Assembly: GCA_944472135.2 (NCBI GenBank)
Contig: OX235265.1
Location: 88,754,984-88,818,983, forward strand
Reading direction: 5' to 3'
Source: Trichobilharzia regenti
Lineage: Eukaryota; Platyhelminthes; Trematoda; Strigeidida; Schistosomatidae
Length of the DNA stretch: 64,000 bases
Positions 1 to 10,266 of the stretch are shown here, in pieces; positions within the stretch are counted from its first letter, which is position 1, and every line of letters starts with the position of its first letter. Under the pieces are notes generated by a model, which was given only the letters and a program-made list of their open reading frames with translations, was not told the origin of the DNA and made no database searches. Position numbers and translations under genes: made by a program.

Positions 1-1424
1 AAGTAAAAATTTTTCCCGTAACCGTACGCGTTACATGCACTGAAAAATTAGATGTATCCTGTTTTGATGTTCCAAACTTTGCATTATTTTACTGTATGAT
101 AGATGTACATTATTTTAAAAACGCTGATTTGGTACAACAACAATATTCAAAGCAACTAGAGGTAGACCATATTTCAAGTTTAACACTCAGAAGCTGAAGG
201 ACGAAACTAAAAAAGACTCCTTTATTGCAACCGTCAGAGTCGAGTCGCATATATTACGTAGCATTACCACGCAGACCTACAGTGTCAGATCTAAGAGCTG
301 AACTTAAGAAGCGAAGGGAGGATAAGAATAATCCATTCGAATTTAAATATCTGGTGGGCTGAATGCCTTTGGACAAGTAGTCTACGAAGGAGAGGGAACT
401 TAAGATTTACTACTTTTTGCTGTAATTGAAGTGAGGACTGTCTGATTTTAGTGTTGTGAAGTAGTCTGCGCTGACAGAATACGGGGCAGGCTGGAAGAAG
501 CTTCAAGCGTTAAATCGTAGTTTACACCTAAGTCCTGGGACAAGTTAGATGGTTTACCTGGGTCGGGTTCATACTACCCATTTTGTGTGAACGGTAAATT
601 GGAACCGTGTTCTCCGTATATTGAGATATTTTTTATGTTTTACGTCTACAAAAGTTGGCACCGTGCTATCTAAAGTTGTAAGCGATAGGTAAGAACACGT
701 TATCGAATACGGTGGTTAAGCAGTGAGTCGAGCGGAGATGAACTATTGCGTCACTGAGAAAGAAACATTGACTGGGACAACACCCATTCGTAGGTATAGA
801 CCTTATCCCTTGGCTAAATCTTCAGGGCTCTAGACACATCATCAAGGGCGCAGGTGGTTACAGAACTGAAACACAAACTGCTCTGTGGCAGGAGTATCCT
901 CATGAACATTGCAGTGGATGCGTTTACTACATTTGGAAGATGGCACGCAAATGTTGATGAGGCATCTAGACGGCCATACAAACAGCATGGAGACTGTTGT
1001 TCCTTCAAGAGGACCGACAATGACTTGTTTATTCCTGTCTATTGAGGAACATACCAATTACACAAACATAGACAAGTTATTATTTAAATTACATTGATTT
1101 GGTTTGTGGTGGATTTACACTCTTGGTGCTTTTTACTTCAGAACCAGTTGGAACAACCCACTAACTAGTCAGTGAGCGTGGCGAATTGGGAAATATATAC
1201 ATACGGTCTCCGTCTTAACAAAAACACCAGGGCTGTGAAGAATGGAATACAAATACGGGGGAAGACACAAAGTTGATAACCAGCACTTCCGTATTACTTT
1301 GCTGAGTATGGCATTGCACAATTTACTTGATACACAGTCACAGAGAGTGTTACATTAAAATCAGTGGTGTGATTGTTTCATTTAATTTGCAATGTCATTG
1401 TCAGAGATGTTGAAAATTCATTGG
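1..1424. other. Left flank of the array, nothing recognised
   Basis: Only short ORFs (about 60-80 codons, on both strands) with no recognisable domain. No LTR, LINE or tRNA-like motif was seen. The BEL LTR homology begins at about 1425 with a mutated first heptad. No 5-bp duplication matching the right end of the array (after 38494) was found here. Confidence 0.5.
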
Positions 1425-1781
1425 TAAAGACGTAGTTTAAGATCGAACGATCAATTCATGGTTGTTTGCTCAAAACCAACTTCCACAATTTTCGCGGAGG
1501 CATCAATACGACAGTCATCGTCTCATCGGTCGCTGTTCAGAAAGAAGTCAGGAGAAAACCGTCAGAAGTAATATTGTGATTTATTATTGTAATATTTGTT
1601 CACAGACCTTAGTCATACTTGATTTATATGTTGGCGTAACAATAAAGAATCCTCGAGTCAACAATTGGTGTCTTGGTTTTTTGTCGGTTATTACTAAGCG
1701 TTTCTGAGAAACTTCAAGCGACAGCGTGAGCCCGAGCGTAGCAAGAGCTGGGCATTAACGGTTTACGAGACGTGGCTGACA
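1425..1781 (+). repeat. BEL LTR, unit 1
   Basis: Colinear with the 357-bp array LTR and ends in CTGACA. The first seven bases are diverged from TGTCAATG, so the outer left edge has escaped homogenisation. It contains an AATAAA polyadenylation signal in the context GTAACAATAAAGAAT. The 81-codon ORF across LTRs of this type has no recognisable product and is probably incidental. Confidence 0.8.
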
Positions 1782-1926
1782 GTTTCTGACGGTAGAAACA
1801 GATTCTGGCGGATTCAGACAGCTGGTGAAAGTTTGGATAGTCACCGTTCATCTTTCCTGGTGCCGGTCAAGTCCTCTTTGAACAAGCAATATCTGGAACG
1901 TTTTTGGAATTGGGTCAAGTTCAACA

Positions 1927-2997
1927 ATGCCTGGGTCAAAGAAGGGACAGAGCGTCTTGGATGCAAACAGGAAAGTAAGTCATGGTGACTTGTCTGTTAA
2001 TTGTAACGATGTGTCTGATGTTAAACATGACATGGTTGATGTTACTGTTTCGCCGTTCAAAGATAATAGGAACATCAAACTCCCTAAATTTGAACCACGG
2101 TGTTTTGATGGAAACCCGGCTGATTATTTACAATTTGTAAAGGAGTTTGAGATCATGTTGAGTAGTTTTCTATTAAGTGATGAATTGAAATTGATGTATT
2201 TGATGAGGTATTGCACTGGAGTTGCTGCAAGAGCTATACAGCGCTGTAAGTTTATGAAGCCAAAAGAGGGCTGCTACGAGGCTATGAGTATACTACGCCA
2301 AAGGTTTGGAAGACCTTCGATGATTGTAAGGAACGTATTCGAGGCTGTTAAAGGTAACGCCAGTCAACTTCAAGACGACTCCAAGGCACTTACTGAGTTT
2401 TTGGATAATTCGCTGATTTACAAGAATGCATTGATTTCGATGAATTGCATGAGTGACCCCAACTCGAGTTTTATACTAGAAGTAATAGCAAGACGCCTAC
2501 CTACTCGACTGCAAAGGAAGTGGGTGAAGATAATCTCCCGTATGGAGGATGAAGGTATCGAGCCAAAATTTGATGATATCCTGAAACTAGTAAAAGATAG
2601 TGTCAATCAATCTATGAGCACGTTTGCCAGTCTATTGAATCTCACCCCTAGAATAGAGCAGTCTGAGGGTAAAACGCAATCACTGATGACGAATAGGCCT
2701 CAGAGAGGTGGATATCGAGAAGGCTCCATGATGTCTAGTAATGCATATAGACCTAGTGAGTGTAACAGGTTTCGTAGTACATCCTCAACAGATAAGTTCC
2801 AAGATGCAAGACAAACACGGTTGTGTTTTGCACGTTTGCAAGAGGTGCATACAAAGGTGAGCTGTGAATCAGTGAGCAAGTTTAGTGATAAGCTAAATGT
2901 GAAATCAAGGTCTGACCCCGAATTGTGTGAGGATAATAGCATGGTGAAGAAACCTGTAGTTGCAATTAGTAAGCCTGTCAATGTAGTTGAAGATTGA
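1927..2997 (+). CDS. BEL/Pao Gag-like protein, unit 1
   Basis: 356 codons. Residues 51-190 look like the DUF1759 Gag domain of BEL/Pao elements: a KLPKFEPRCFDGNP start, then DYLQFVKEF, ELKLMYL, and FGRPSMI near 128-133. A basic, Ser-rich tail follows. The zinc-knuckle position is broken (C300, R303, H308, C313). Residues 351-356 and the stop are read from the first 22 nt of the next LTR, so the ORF is a fusion made when gag was joined to an LTR. A consensus splice donor (GTAAGT) lies at codons 16-17. Diagnostic residues here: K45, C116, M120, R303. Gag would form cytoplasmic capsid-like particles in an active element; there is no pol. The start is the first ATG in good context after the leader and is conserved in all units. 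Confidence 0.75.
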   Translation: MPGSKKGQSVLDANRKVSHGDLSVNCNDVSDVKHDMVDVTVSPFKDNRNIKLPKFEPRCFDGNPADYLQFVKEFEIMLSSFLLSDELKLMYLMRYCTGVAARAIQRCKFMKPKEGCYEAMSILRQRFGRPSMIVRNVFEAVKGNASQLQDDSKALTEFLDNSLIYKNALISMNCMSDPNSSFILEVIARRLPTRLQRKWVKIISRMEDEGIEPKFDDILKLVKDSVNQSMSTFASLLNLTPRIEQSEGKTQSLMTNRPQRGGYREGSMMSSNAYRPSECNRFRSTSSTDKFQDARQTRLCFARLQEVHTKVSCESVSKFSDKLNVKSRSDPELCEDNSMVKKPVVAISKPVNVVED

Positions 2998-3015
2998 GCG
3001 ACCAATTCATGGTTG

Positions 3016-3405
3016 TGTAGTGCACATTGTACCTTTGAGCTTTTGTTTAAACTGACTCACCCACGGTGACCCACGTTTTACCTTTTGACTTGTGGGTCTT
3101 CCGTACGTTCATAGGTTCGCTCTCTTGTTGTGCTCTCTTTCTGCACACTCTCCGAGCCTACCTCCAGCAACGTCTGCAGATAAGTTGTACGACTTCTTTA
3201 TTTATTGAATTTTATATTTCGTTGAATAAAATATAATTCTCCCAGGTACTCTTGTCACATCAAGTCTTTTTACAACGATACAGTTCGTCAGTATTTGCGC
3301 GTCCAGTAGTGTACTGCTAAGCTTAGTAGGTCGCCAAAACGGTGAAGAAGTTTGTAAGGGTGTTTAGAGTATAGGTCCACTCTAAGCCGTAGTAGAACTC
3401 TTACA
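3016..3405 (+). repeat. Gypsy 5' LTR
   Basis: 390 bp, starts TGTAGTGCAC, ends CTCTTACA, and matches 8928-9317. It contains an AATAAAATATAA stretch that could serve as the polyadenylation signal. Confidence 0.93.
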
Positions 3406-3407
3406 AG

Positions 3408-3418
3408 TGGTGAGCCCG
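3408..3418 (+). other. Gypsy primer-binding site (tRNA-Trp-like)
   Basis: TGGTGAGCCCG begins two bases after the 5' LTR. It resembles the complement of a tRNA-Trp 3' end (TGGTGACCCCG), the primer reported for CsRn1-clade elements, with one mismatch. The match beyond 11 nt is poor. Confidence 0.6.
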
Positions 3419-3588
3419 TTTTCACCGTTTTCCGCTATAGTAGTTTAACGTGTTAACGATTCTTTTTACGTACCGTTTATTTTGTTATTTTTTTTCCTTT
3501 CACGCACGGTTATAAAGATTCGATTTGTTTTCTTTGTACTTATATTGGTTTTTTTATCACCTTGTTAATATTGTGCCCTGTGTGCAAG

Positions 3589-4419
3589 ATGGCTGACAAC
3601 AGTTCTGCGTCAGAGATGGCTATAACGCTGCAACTCCCCGCCTTCTGGACACATCGTCCAGCTGCATGGTTTAATCATATAGAGGCTCAGTTTGCCATTA
3701 GACACATACACTCACAAGAGACCAAAGTAAACCACGTGATTGTGAGCCTACCCGAAAGTGTCATAGACGAGGTGGCTGACGTTCTCGCAGATCCGTCTCC
3801 GGATCGGTACGAGCGGCTCAAGCAGGCGTTAATTCAACGAGTCGCACTTACTGACCAACAGAAAGTGCAGGAACTTTTCCGCGATGTTCAGTTAGGTGAC
3901 CGCAAGCCCTCACAAATGTTGAGGCAGATGAAGCAGCTAGTGGCGGACTTTAAAATTGACGAGGTTTTTCTCAAACAACTTTGGCTTCAAAGATTACCTC
4001 AGGCAGTCCAGGGTATCTTAGCACCGATCTACAAGTACCCCTTACAGGAGATAGCCGAGGCAGCTGATAGAGCCGTAGAGGCCATCAATCCCAAAATTGG
4101 CATTTCCGCAACAGTAACTGCTGCTCCCGCTCAGACTAAAGATTCGTCTGATGGGGGGTCATCAAGCTTTGACGCGGTGGCCCATATAGCCAAGCTATAC
4201 GAGGAGATCTGTAGTATACGACAGGAGATGAACTCCAGGAGTCGTGGACGCAGTCCCTCGAGTTCGCGTAGTAGTAGACCCTTGCCACGTGCTAGCAGCA
4301 AGCGCCGACAGTCCCGAAGTAACCAGCCTGGAGTGTGCTGGTATCATCGACGTTACGGAGCAAAAGCCCAAAAGTGCACTCGCCCGTGCACCTTCGATGT
4401 TCAACAGTCGGGAAACTAG
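3589..4419 (+). CDS. gag: Gypsy Gag polyprotein
   Basis: 276 codons from the ATG at 3589; an upstream in-frame ATG at 3562 would add nine residues, but the downstream start [10 protein letters not shown] is the likelier one. A capsid-like region near residues 15-165 includes [25 protein letters not shown] and LFLRDVQLGD-like text, typical of CsRn1/Boudicca Gag. A Ser/Arg-rich linker follows, then a CX3HX9CX3C (CHCC) zinc knuckle close to the C terminus, PGVCWYHRR to CTRPC, for RNA binding. It ends 85 nt inside pol, which is read in the -1 frame. The ORF is intact. Particles would assemble in the cytoplasm. Confidence 0.88.
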   Translation: MADNSSASEMAITLQLPAFWTHRPAAWFNHIEAQFAIRHIHSQETKVNHVIVSLPESVIDEVADVLADPSPDRYERLKQALIQRVALTDQQKVQELFRDVQLGDRKPSQMLRQMKQLVADFKIDEVFLKQLWLQRLPQAVQGILAPIYKYPLQEIAEAADRAVEAINPKIGISATVTAAPAQTKDSSDGGSSSFDAVAHIAKLYEEICSIRQEMNSRSRGRSPSSSRSSRPLPRASSKRRQSRSNQPGVCWYHRRYGAKAQKCTRPCTFDVQQSGN

Positions 4420-7400
4420 CAAGCCAGCACGTACTGGCGACTAACGTCGCTGGCGAACCACTCTCATGTCGCCTCTTCTATGTTACCGACCGTAACACTG
4501 GGATACGCTTCCTAATTGATACCGGAGCAGAGGTCAGTGTAATCCCACCCACAGTAGAGGAGCGCAGGCGGCCAATGTCTCTTCAACTACGAGCCGCAAA
4601 CGGTTCGCCAATTGCTACGTTCGGCAGGCGCTTTATAGATCTTAACATCGGTTTGCGTCGTTCACTTCGTTGGGTCTTCCTGGTGGCAGACGTTACCACA
4701 GGTATAATTGGCATGGATCTATTGCAGCACTACCAATTACTGGTAGATACAGGTAATCATAAGTTAAAAGATCCTGTCACAAACCTCTCCGTCAGCGGTA
4801 TCGTCACACAAGGCCCAGCCCTCAGCCCGGTATATGCCACACCCACTAGCACTGGTCCTTATTCGCATATACTGCAGTCTTTTTCAGATTTGTTCAAACC
4901 TAGCAGCGGCCTGCCATGTGCGACTTCCAACGTCAAACACCATATTGTCACTACTGGCCCGCCAGTTTTCGCAAAGCCGAGGCGACTATCCCCAGAAAAA
5001 CTAAAGGTTGTCAAAGCGGAGTTTGAGCATATGCTGGAAATGGGGATTATTAGGCCATCCAGCAGCCCGTGGTCCTCACCGTTGCACCTGGTACCTAAGA
5101 ATAACGGTTTAGATTGGCGTCCTTGTGGCGACTACCGCAGACTAAACGCACAAACTGTTCCCGATCGCTACCCTGTCCCGCACATACACGATTTAACCGC
5201 CTCACTCAAGGGAGCTCGAGTATTCAGCAAACTGGACCTTACACGGGCTTACTACCAGATTCCCGTCGACCCCGAAGATATACCTAAGACTGCTGTGATT
5301 ACACCGTTTGGCCTGTTCGAGTTTCTTCGAATGCCTTTTGGCTTACGGAACGCTGCACAAACCTTCCAGCGTTTTATACATGACGTTTTGCGCGGGCTTG
5401 ATTTCGCCTTCGCCTATCTGGACGATATCTTGGTAGCTAGTCCAGATGAAGCCACTCATCAACTTCATTTGCAGACAGTTTTCCAAAGACTTGTGACACA
5501 CTCCCTCACACTCAACTTGCCGAAGTGTCAGATTGGAGTCACTTCCCTGAAATTTTTGGGACATAGGATAGACAAAGATGGAATTTATCCGTTACCTGAC
5601 CGGGTAGAAGCTATTCAAAACTTCCCTCTACCCACTTCTCCCAAGGCACTACGCACTTTTCTCGGGATGGTTAGTTACTACCGTCGCTTTATCCCACAGT
5701 GTGCTCATATCGTGACCCCCTTGACTGACATGCTTAAAGGGAAATGCAAGTCTTTGGTGTTCACTAAGGAAGCCTCGACAGCTTTTGCAGCTATCAAGAA
5801 AGCTATTGCTGACGCCACAATGTTGGTCCATCTAGATGTTCAACTTCCAATCAGCATCTCCGTAGATGCCTCTAATACTGCGATCGGAGCCGTCCTTCAA
5901 CAGCGTATGGCTAATGTATGGCTACCGATTGCTTTCTTTTCACGTAAACTTACCGCATGCGAATCTCGATACAGCACATTCGGTAGGGAACTTCTCGCTG
6001 TCTACGCTGCTGTCAAGCATTTTCGTCACTTCGTGGAAGGCCGGCAATTTACGGTATTTACCGACCATAAGCCATTGACGTACGCCCTCCACACTACTTC
6101 AGACCGGTATTCACCGCGAGAATCACGCCATTTAGACTATATTTCCCAGTTCACTTCTGATATCCAGCACGTTTCTGGATCGGATAACGCGGTAGCAGAC
6201 GCTTTGTCTCGCGTATGTGCTACGTCCGTACCACCAACCATCGATCTTCATAAAATGGCCGAACTCCAACTGAACGATTTGAACTTAGAACACCTGTCAA
6301 ATAAAACCTCACTGAAAATAGAACGCGTCCCCTTGCTAAACAGTGAGGCAACTATACTTTGCGATATGTCAACTGGTACTCCTCGACCGATTGTTCCCAC
6401 GTCTTTACGCCGAACTGTGTTTGAGTCACTCCACAACCTCTCCCATCCTGGCATACGAGCAACGGACAAGTTGATTTCTGCGAGATTTGCGTGGCCCGGT
6501 ATGAACCGTGATGTGCGTCAATGGACACGTGCTTGTGTGCAATGCCAACGTGCTAAAGTCACCAAGCATAACATCACGCCGTTGGGGACGTTTGCGACCC
6601 CAGACGCTCGGTTCCATCATATCCACCTGGATATAGTAGGGCCTCTGCCCCCGTCTAACGGCTGCTCGTATTTACTCACATGTGTGGATCGTTTCACACG
6701 TTGGCCGGAAGCCATTCCGATACCTGATGTAACGGCTCAAACCGTCTGTCGTGCCTTCATGGAAGGCTGGGTTGCCCATTTTGGATGTCCCGCAACTGTC
6801 ACTACCGACCGCGGACAACAATTTGAATCCACAAGCTTCAAAGAATTGTTAGAGATGCTGGGATGCAAACGCATTCGCACAACCGCGTATCATCCCGCGG
6901 CAAATGGCCTAGTAGAACGTTTCCACCGTCAACTCAAAGCTGCGTTGATGGCAGTGGACAACAGTAAGTGGACAGATTCGCTACCACTGGTCCTGCTTAG
7001 CATCCGGGCTACGCTTAAGGGGGATCTGCAGTGCTCGCCAGCTGAATTGGTGTACGGTACCACCATGCGTTTACCAGGCGAGCTAATCGCTCCCGAAACT
7101 TTCGAGCCAAATTTCCCGGATACCACCCGTTACGCTCAGCAACTTAAAAGTTTTATGCAGCGACTCCGACCAGTTTCCACACGCACTCAGAACCGAAAGG
7201 TTCAGGTTGATCGGCGACTTGATGACTGTACACACGTTTTCGTGCGTCACGACGCCATACGAAAGCCATTACAACCACCGTATGACGGGCCTTTTAAGGT
7301 CCTTAGTCGTAAAGATAAATTTTTCGTTATTGACCGATGCGGCCGCCCAGACACTGTCAGCATAGACAGACTTAAAGCGGCATACACTGAAGAACCTTCA

Positions 7401-7574
7401 CCCTCCCCATCGGCTCAATCAAATAGCCCCACTGAACCTAGTCCTTGTCCAGACTCAACTACCTCACCTCCAGTGGTGAATGATGATTCTCCTACCGTCA
7501 CCAGTAAGACCCCTGTCACACGTGCTGGTCGACGTGTTCACTGGCCCAAGAGGTTCGTAGAATTCTTTCACTGA
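4335..7574 (+). CDS. pol: Gypsy Pol polyprotein (PR-RT-RNase H-integrase)
   Basis: 1079-codon open frame, -1 relative to gag and overlapping it by 85 nt, so it is probably made as Gag-Pol by frameshifting; the listed start is only the first in-frame Met. The aspartic protease has DTG at 62-64. The RT has the first catalytic D301, MPFGLRNA at 333-340 and YLDD at 361-364. RNase H shows D511, E552, D577 and the ADALS motif at 621-625. The integrase has an HHCC zinc domain ending CVQC at 734-737 and a D766, D825, E861 triad with D,D-35-E spacing. Every catalytic residue examined is present and there is no internal stop, so this copy may be competent. The C-terminal tail is Pro/Ser/Thr-rich. No canonical XXXYYYZ slippery heptamer was found in the overlap in the right phase. 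Confidence 0.93.
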   Translation: MLVSSTLRSKSPKVHSPVHLRCSTVGKLASQHVLATNVAGEPLSCRLFYVTDRNTGIRFLIDTGAEVSVIPPTVEERRRPMSLQLRAANGSPIATFGRRFIDLNIGLRRSLRWVFLVADVTTGIIGMDLLQHYQLLVDTGNHKLKDPVTNLSVSGIVTQGPALSPVYATPTSTGPYSHILQSFSDLFKPSSGLPCATSNVKHHIVTTGPPVFAKPRRLSPEKLKVVKAEFEHMLEMGIIRPSSSPWSSPLHLVPKNNGLDWRPCGDYRRLNAQTVPDRYPVPHIHDLTASLKGARVFSKLDLTRAYYQIPVDPEDIPKTAVITPFGLFEFLRMPFGLRNAAQTFQRFIHDVLRGLDFAFAYLDDILVASPDEATHQLHLQTVFQRLVTHSLTLNLPKCQIGVTSLKFLGHRIDKDGIYPLPDRVEAIQNFPLPTSPKALRTFLGMVSYYRRFIPQCAHIVTPLTDMLKGKCKSLVFTKEASTAFAAIKKAIADATMLVHLDVQLPISISVDASNTAIGAVLQQRMANVWLPIAFFSRKLTACESRYSTFGRELLAVYAAVKHFRHFVEGRQFTVFTDHKPLTYALHTTSDRYSPRESRHLDYISQFTSDIQHVSGSDNAVADALSRVCATSVPPTIDLHKMAELQLNDLNLEHLSNKTSLKIERVPLLNSEATILCDMSTGTPRPIVPTSLRRTVFESLHNLSHPGIRATDKLISARFAWPGMNRDVRQWTRACVQCQRAKVTKHNITPLGTFATPDARFHHIHLDIVGPLPPSNGCSYLLTCVDRFTRWPEAIPIPDVTAQTVCRAFMEGWVAHFGCPATVTTDRGQQFESTSFKELLEMLGCKRIRTTAYHPAANGLVERFHRQLKAALMAVDNSKWTDSLPLVLLSIRATLKGDLQCSPAELVYGTTMRLPGELIAPETFEPNFPDTTRYAQQLKSFMQRLRPVSTRTQNRKVQVDRRLDDCTHVFVRHDAIRKPLQPPYDGPFKVLSRKDKFFVIDRCGRPDTVSIDRLKAAYTEEPSPSPSAQSNSPTEPSPCPDSTTSPPVVNDDSPTVTSKTPVTRAGRRVHWPKRFVEFFH

Positions 7575-8927
7575 ACTAATCCATAGGTAATGCTACTAGT
7601 GATTTTTTATTCCTTGTCACAATTTCTTATTCAATTCTGCTATATTTAATCTATTTGGTCCCGCTTCTGGGAGTAGTCGTTTTAACCCTCACTAATCCTT
7701 TTAATCTTTATCTCTCGTTACAGAGGACCAGCATCAGTTTGTTTTTACCCCTAATTTTTCATCTCAATCTACTCGCTAGATCAGTTGGCTTCTCATGTCA
7801 TCTTGTAACCCACACCAAAAGAGGAATTATGAACAGTATATTACCTTTCACTGCCCATTTTCTCCCAAAAAAAAAAAAAAAAAAACAAAAAATTTCTTTT
7901 AAATAAAAAAAAAGATTATTTAAAAAAAAACAAAAAAAAAACTTCCATTGTATAGTTAAATGGACGGATATACATATTTTTTTTGCGCATAAATGCTTCA
8001 CTTCTATGCTGTACATAGTAATTCGCTCAATTTATTTTCACAGCCTGTACTATATTCCTTCGGGTTTATGCCCTCCTGCAATTCATTTATTTTGTGAACC
8101 GTACTTATAAACATTATGCATCATCTTAGTTATGCACTTAGCAACATGAACAAAGTAATTTTGGTAATGATAACTACTCATAGCTATGGGCTATGTACTA
8201 ACTTCTCTGTAATTTTATAAGTTCTCACAGGGTAGAAACTTCCTTTGTTTTATCTCATTCTAACGTACTACTTCCAAGTTGCACCACTTTTCCTCGCATT
8301 GATTTCGCACAAGCTTTTGTAGTACCTTTACACCGATTTTGAAATCTTAACCTTTCTTTCCCATTTTCTTCTGTTTTTTTTTACCCTGCTCTGTATCATA
8401 CGCTGGTATAATGATTGCCTTTAACATGACTGCTAGGCTCTGTTGAAGCGGAGGAAGGGAGCATTGGTCTAATATGAAAGTTAGACATAATGAGTCACCT
8501 TCTTGCTACGACAGCCTCGGCGCCAGAGGTTTACCATCAAACCTCCACATAAGTAAGCTTGTAATAGTGCGGAATAAAAAAAAAAGAATGAATCGATACA
8601 ATAAAAAAAATAAATAAAAAAAAGATTAATAAAAATATGAAAGACAAAAAAAAACAACATCAGACCGCAGAAGCTTACAACCGCACAAGGCACCAGCGTC
8701 ATTTCTTATCATATTCCGTCTTACTTCACTAATCATGTACATACCACTTCCAACTTACCTTAATTTTTTTCTTTTCTCTTGCTTTCTTTCCTTTCGGTAA
8801 AATTCTTTTTTTCTACTATTGCTATTTTCAAACCTTCTCATTCACTCATTGCTATTGTGCAAAGCCATCCTACTGTTGTATATCGAAGCTTGCTGGTTTC
8901 CCACCAACCTTCTAGGGGGGGATAACC
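7575..8927 (+). other. Gypsy 3' non-coding region with polypurine tract
   Basis: About 1.35 kb between the pol stop and the 3' LTR, with A- and T-rich tracts near 7867-7950 and 8571-8660 and no credible ORF. The polypurine tract AGGGGGGGATA at 8914-8924 ends three bases before the 3' LTR and would prime plus-strand synthesis. Confidence 0.7.
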
Positions 8928-9317
8928 TGTAGTGCACATTGTACCTTTGAACTTTTGTTTAAACTGACTCACCCACGGTGACCCACGTTTTACCTTTTGA
9001 CTTGTGGGTCTTCCGTACGTTCATAGGTTCGCTCTCTTGTTGTGCTCTCTTTCTGCACACTCTCCGAGCCTACCTCCAGCAACGTCTGCAGATAAGTTGT
9101 ACGACTTCTTTATTCATTGAATTTTATAATTCGTTGAATAAAATATAATTCTCCCAGGTACTCTTGTCACATCAAGTCTTTTTACAACGATACAGATCGT
9201 CAGGGTTTGCGCGTCCAGTAGTGTACTGCTAAGCTTAGTAGGTCACCAAAACGGTGAAGAAGTTTGCAAGGGTGTTTAGAGTATAGGTCCACTCTAAGCC
9301 GTAGTAGAACTCTTACA
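8928..9317 (+). repeat. Gypsy 3' LTR
   Basis: 390 bp, same length and ends as 3016-3405. It is followed by the duplicated GTTG and then the resumed BEL LTR. Confidence 0.93.
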
Positions 9318-9748
9318 GTTGTTTGCTCAAAACCAACTTCCACAATTTTCGCGGAGGCATCAATACGACAGTCATCGTCTCATCGGTCGCTGTTCAGAAA
9401 GAAGTCAGGAGAAAACCGTCAGAAGTAATATTGTGATTTATTATTGTAATATTTGTTCACAGACCTTAGTCATACTTGATTTATATGTTGGCGTAACAAT
9501 AAAGAATCCTCGAGTCAACAATTGGTGTTTTGGTTTTTTGTCGGTTATTACTAAGCGTTTCTGAGAAACTTCAAGCGACAGCGTGAGCCCGAGCGTAGCA
9601 AGAGCTGGGCATTAACGGTTTACGAGACGTGGCTGACAGTTTCTGACGGTAGAAACAGATTCTGGCGGATTCAGACAGCTGGTGAAAGTTTGGATAGTCA
9701 CCGTTCATCTTTCCTGGTGCCGGTCAAGTCCTCTTTGAACAAGCAATA

Positions 9749-10122
9749 TGTCAATGGAGTTGAAGATTGAACGATCAATTCTTGGTTGTTTGCTCAAAAT
9801 CAACTTCCTCGATTTTCGCGGAGGCATCAATACGACAGTCATCGTCTCATCGGTCGCTGTTCAGAAAGAAGAGTTAAATATCGTCAGAAGTAACATAACG
9901 ATTTATTATTGTAATATTTGTTTACAGACCTTAGTTTTCTTAGTTTGCTTAGTGATACTTGATCTATATGCTGGTGTAACAATACATAATACTCAAGTCA
10001 ACAATTGGTGTTTTGGTTTTTTCGTCCGTTATAACTAAGCGTTTCTGAAAACTCAAAGGAACAGCGTGGGCCCGAGCGTAGCGAGAGCTGGGCATTACCG
10101 GTTTATGAGACGGTAGCTGACA
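9749..10122 (+). repeat. 5' LTR of the gag-only BEL element
   Basis: Starts TGTCAATGG and ends GTAGCTGACA; identical by eye to 13177-13550. A GTTTCT-GACGAT-AGAAAC hairpin follows immediately in the leader. Confidence 0.9.
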
Positions 10123-10266
10123 GTTTCTGACGATAGAAACAGATCTGGCGGATTGAAACAGTTGGTGAAAGTTTGTATAGTCGCCGTTCAGTTTTCCTGG
10201 TGCCGGTCAAGTCCTCTTTGAACAAGCAATATCTGGAACTTTTTTGGAATTGGGTCAAGTTCAACA

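Larger units (their letters stand above)
3016..9317 (+). mobile_element. Intact CsRn1-clade Ty3/Gypsy LTR retrotransposon
   Basis: 6302 bp: two 390-bp LTRs, a primer-binding site, gag, pol in the -1 frame, a polypurine tract and a 4-bp target duplication (GTTG at 3012-3015 and 9318-9321). The order PR-RT-RNase H-IN marks Ty3/Gypsy. The Gag CX3HX9CX3C motif is the CHCC knuckle of the CsRn1 clade, which includes Boudicca of S. mansoni and CsRn1 of Clonorchis. By eye the LTRs differ at about eight of 390 positions, so the insertion is fairly young but not brand new. It sits inside the LTR of BEL array unit 2 and therefore post-dates the array. Confidence 0.93.
2976..9638 (+). repeat. BEL LTR, unit 2, split by the Gypsy insertion
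   Basis: Left part 2976-3015, right part 9322-9638 (9318-9321 is the duplicated GTTG). Without the 6.3-kb Gypsy element the two halves make one 357-bp LTR ending in CTGACA at 9638. The unit 2 leader follows at 9639-9748 and is itself interrupted at 9749. Confidence 0.9.
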
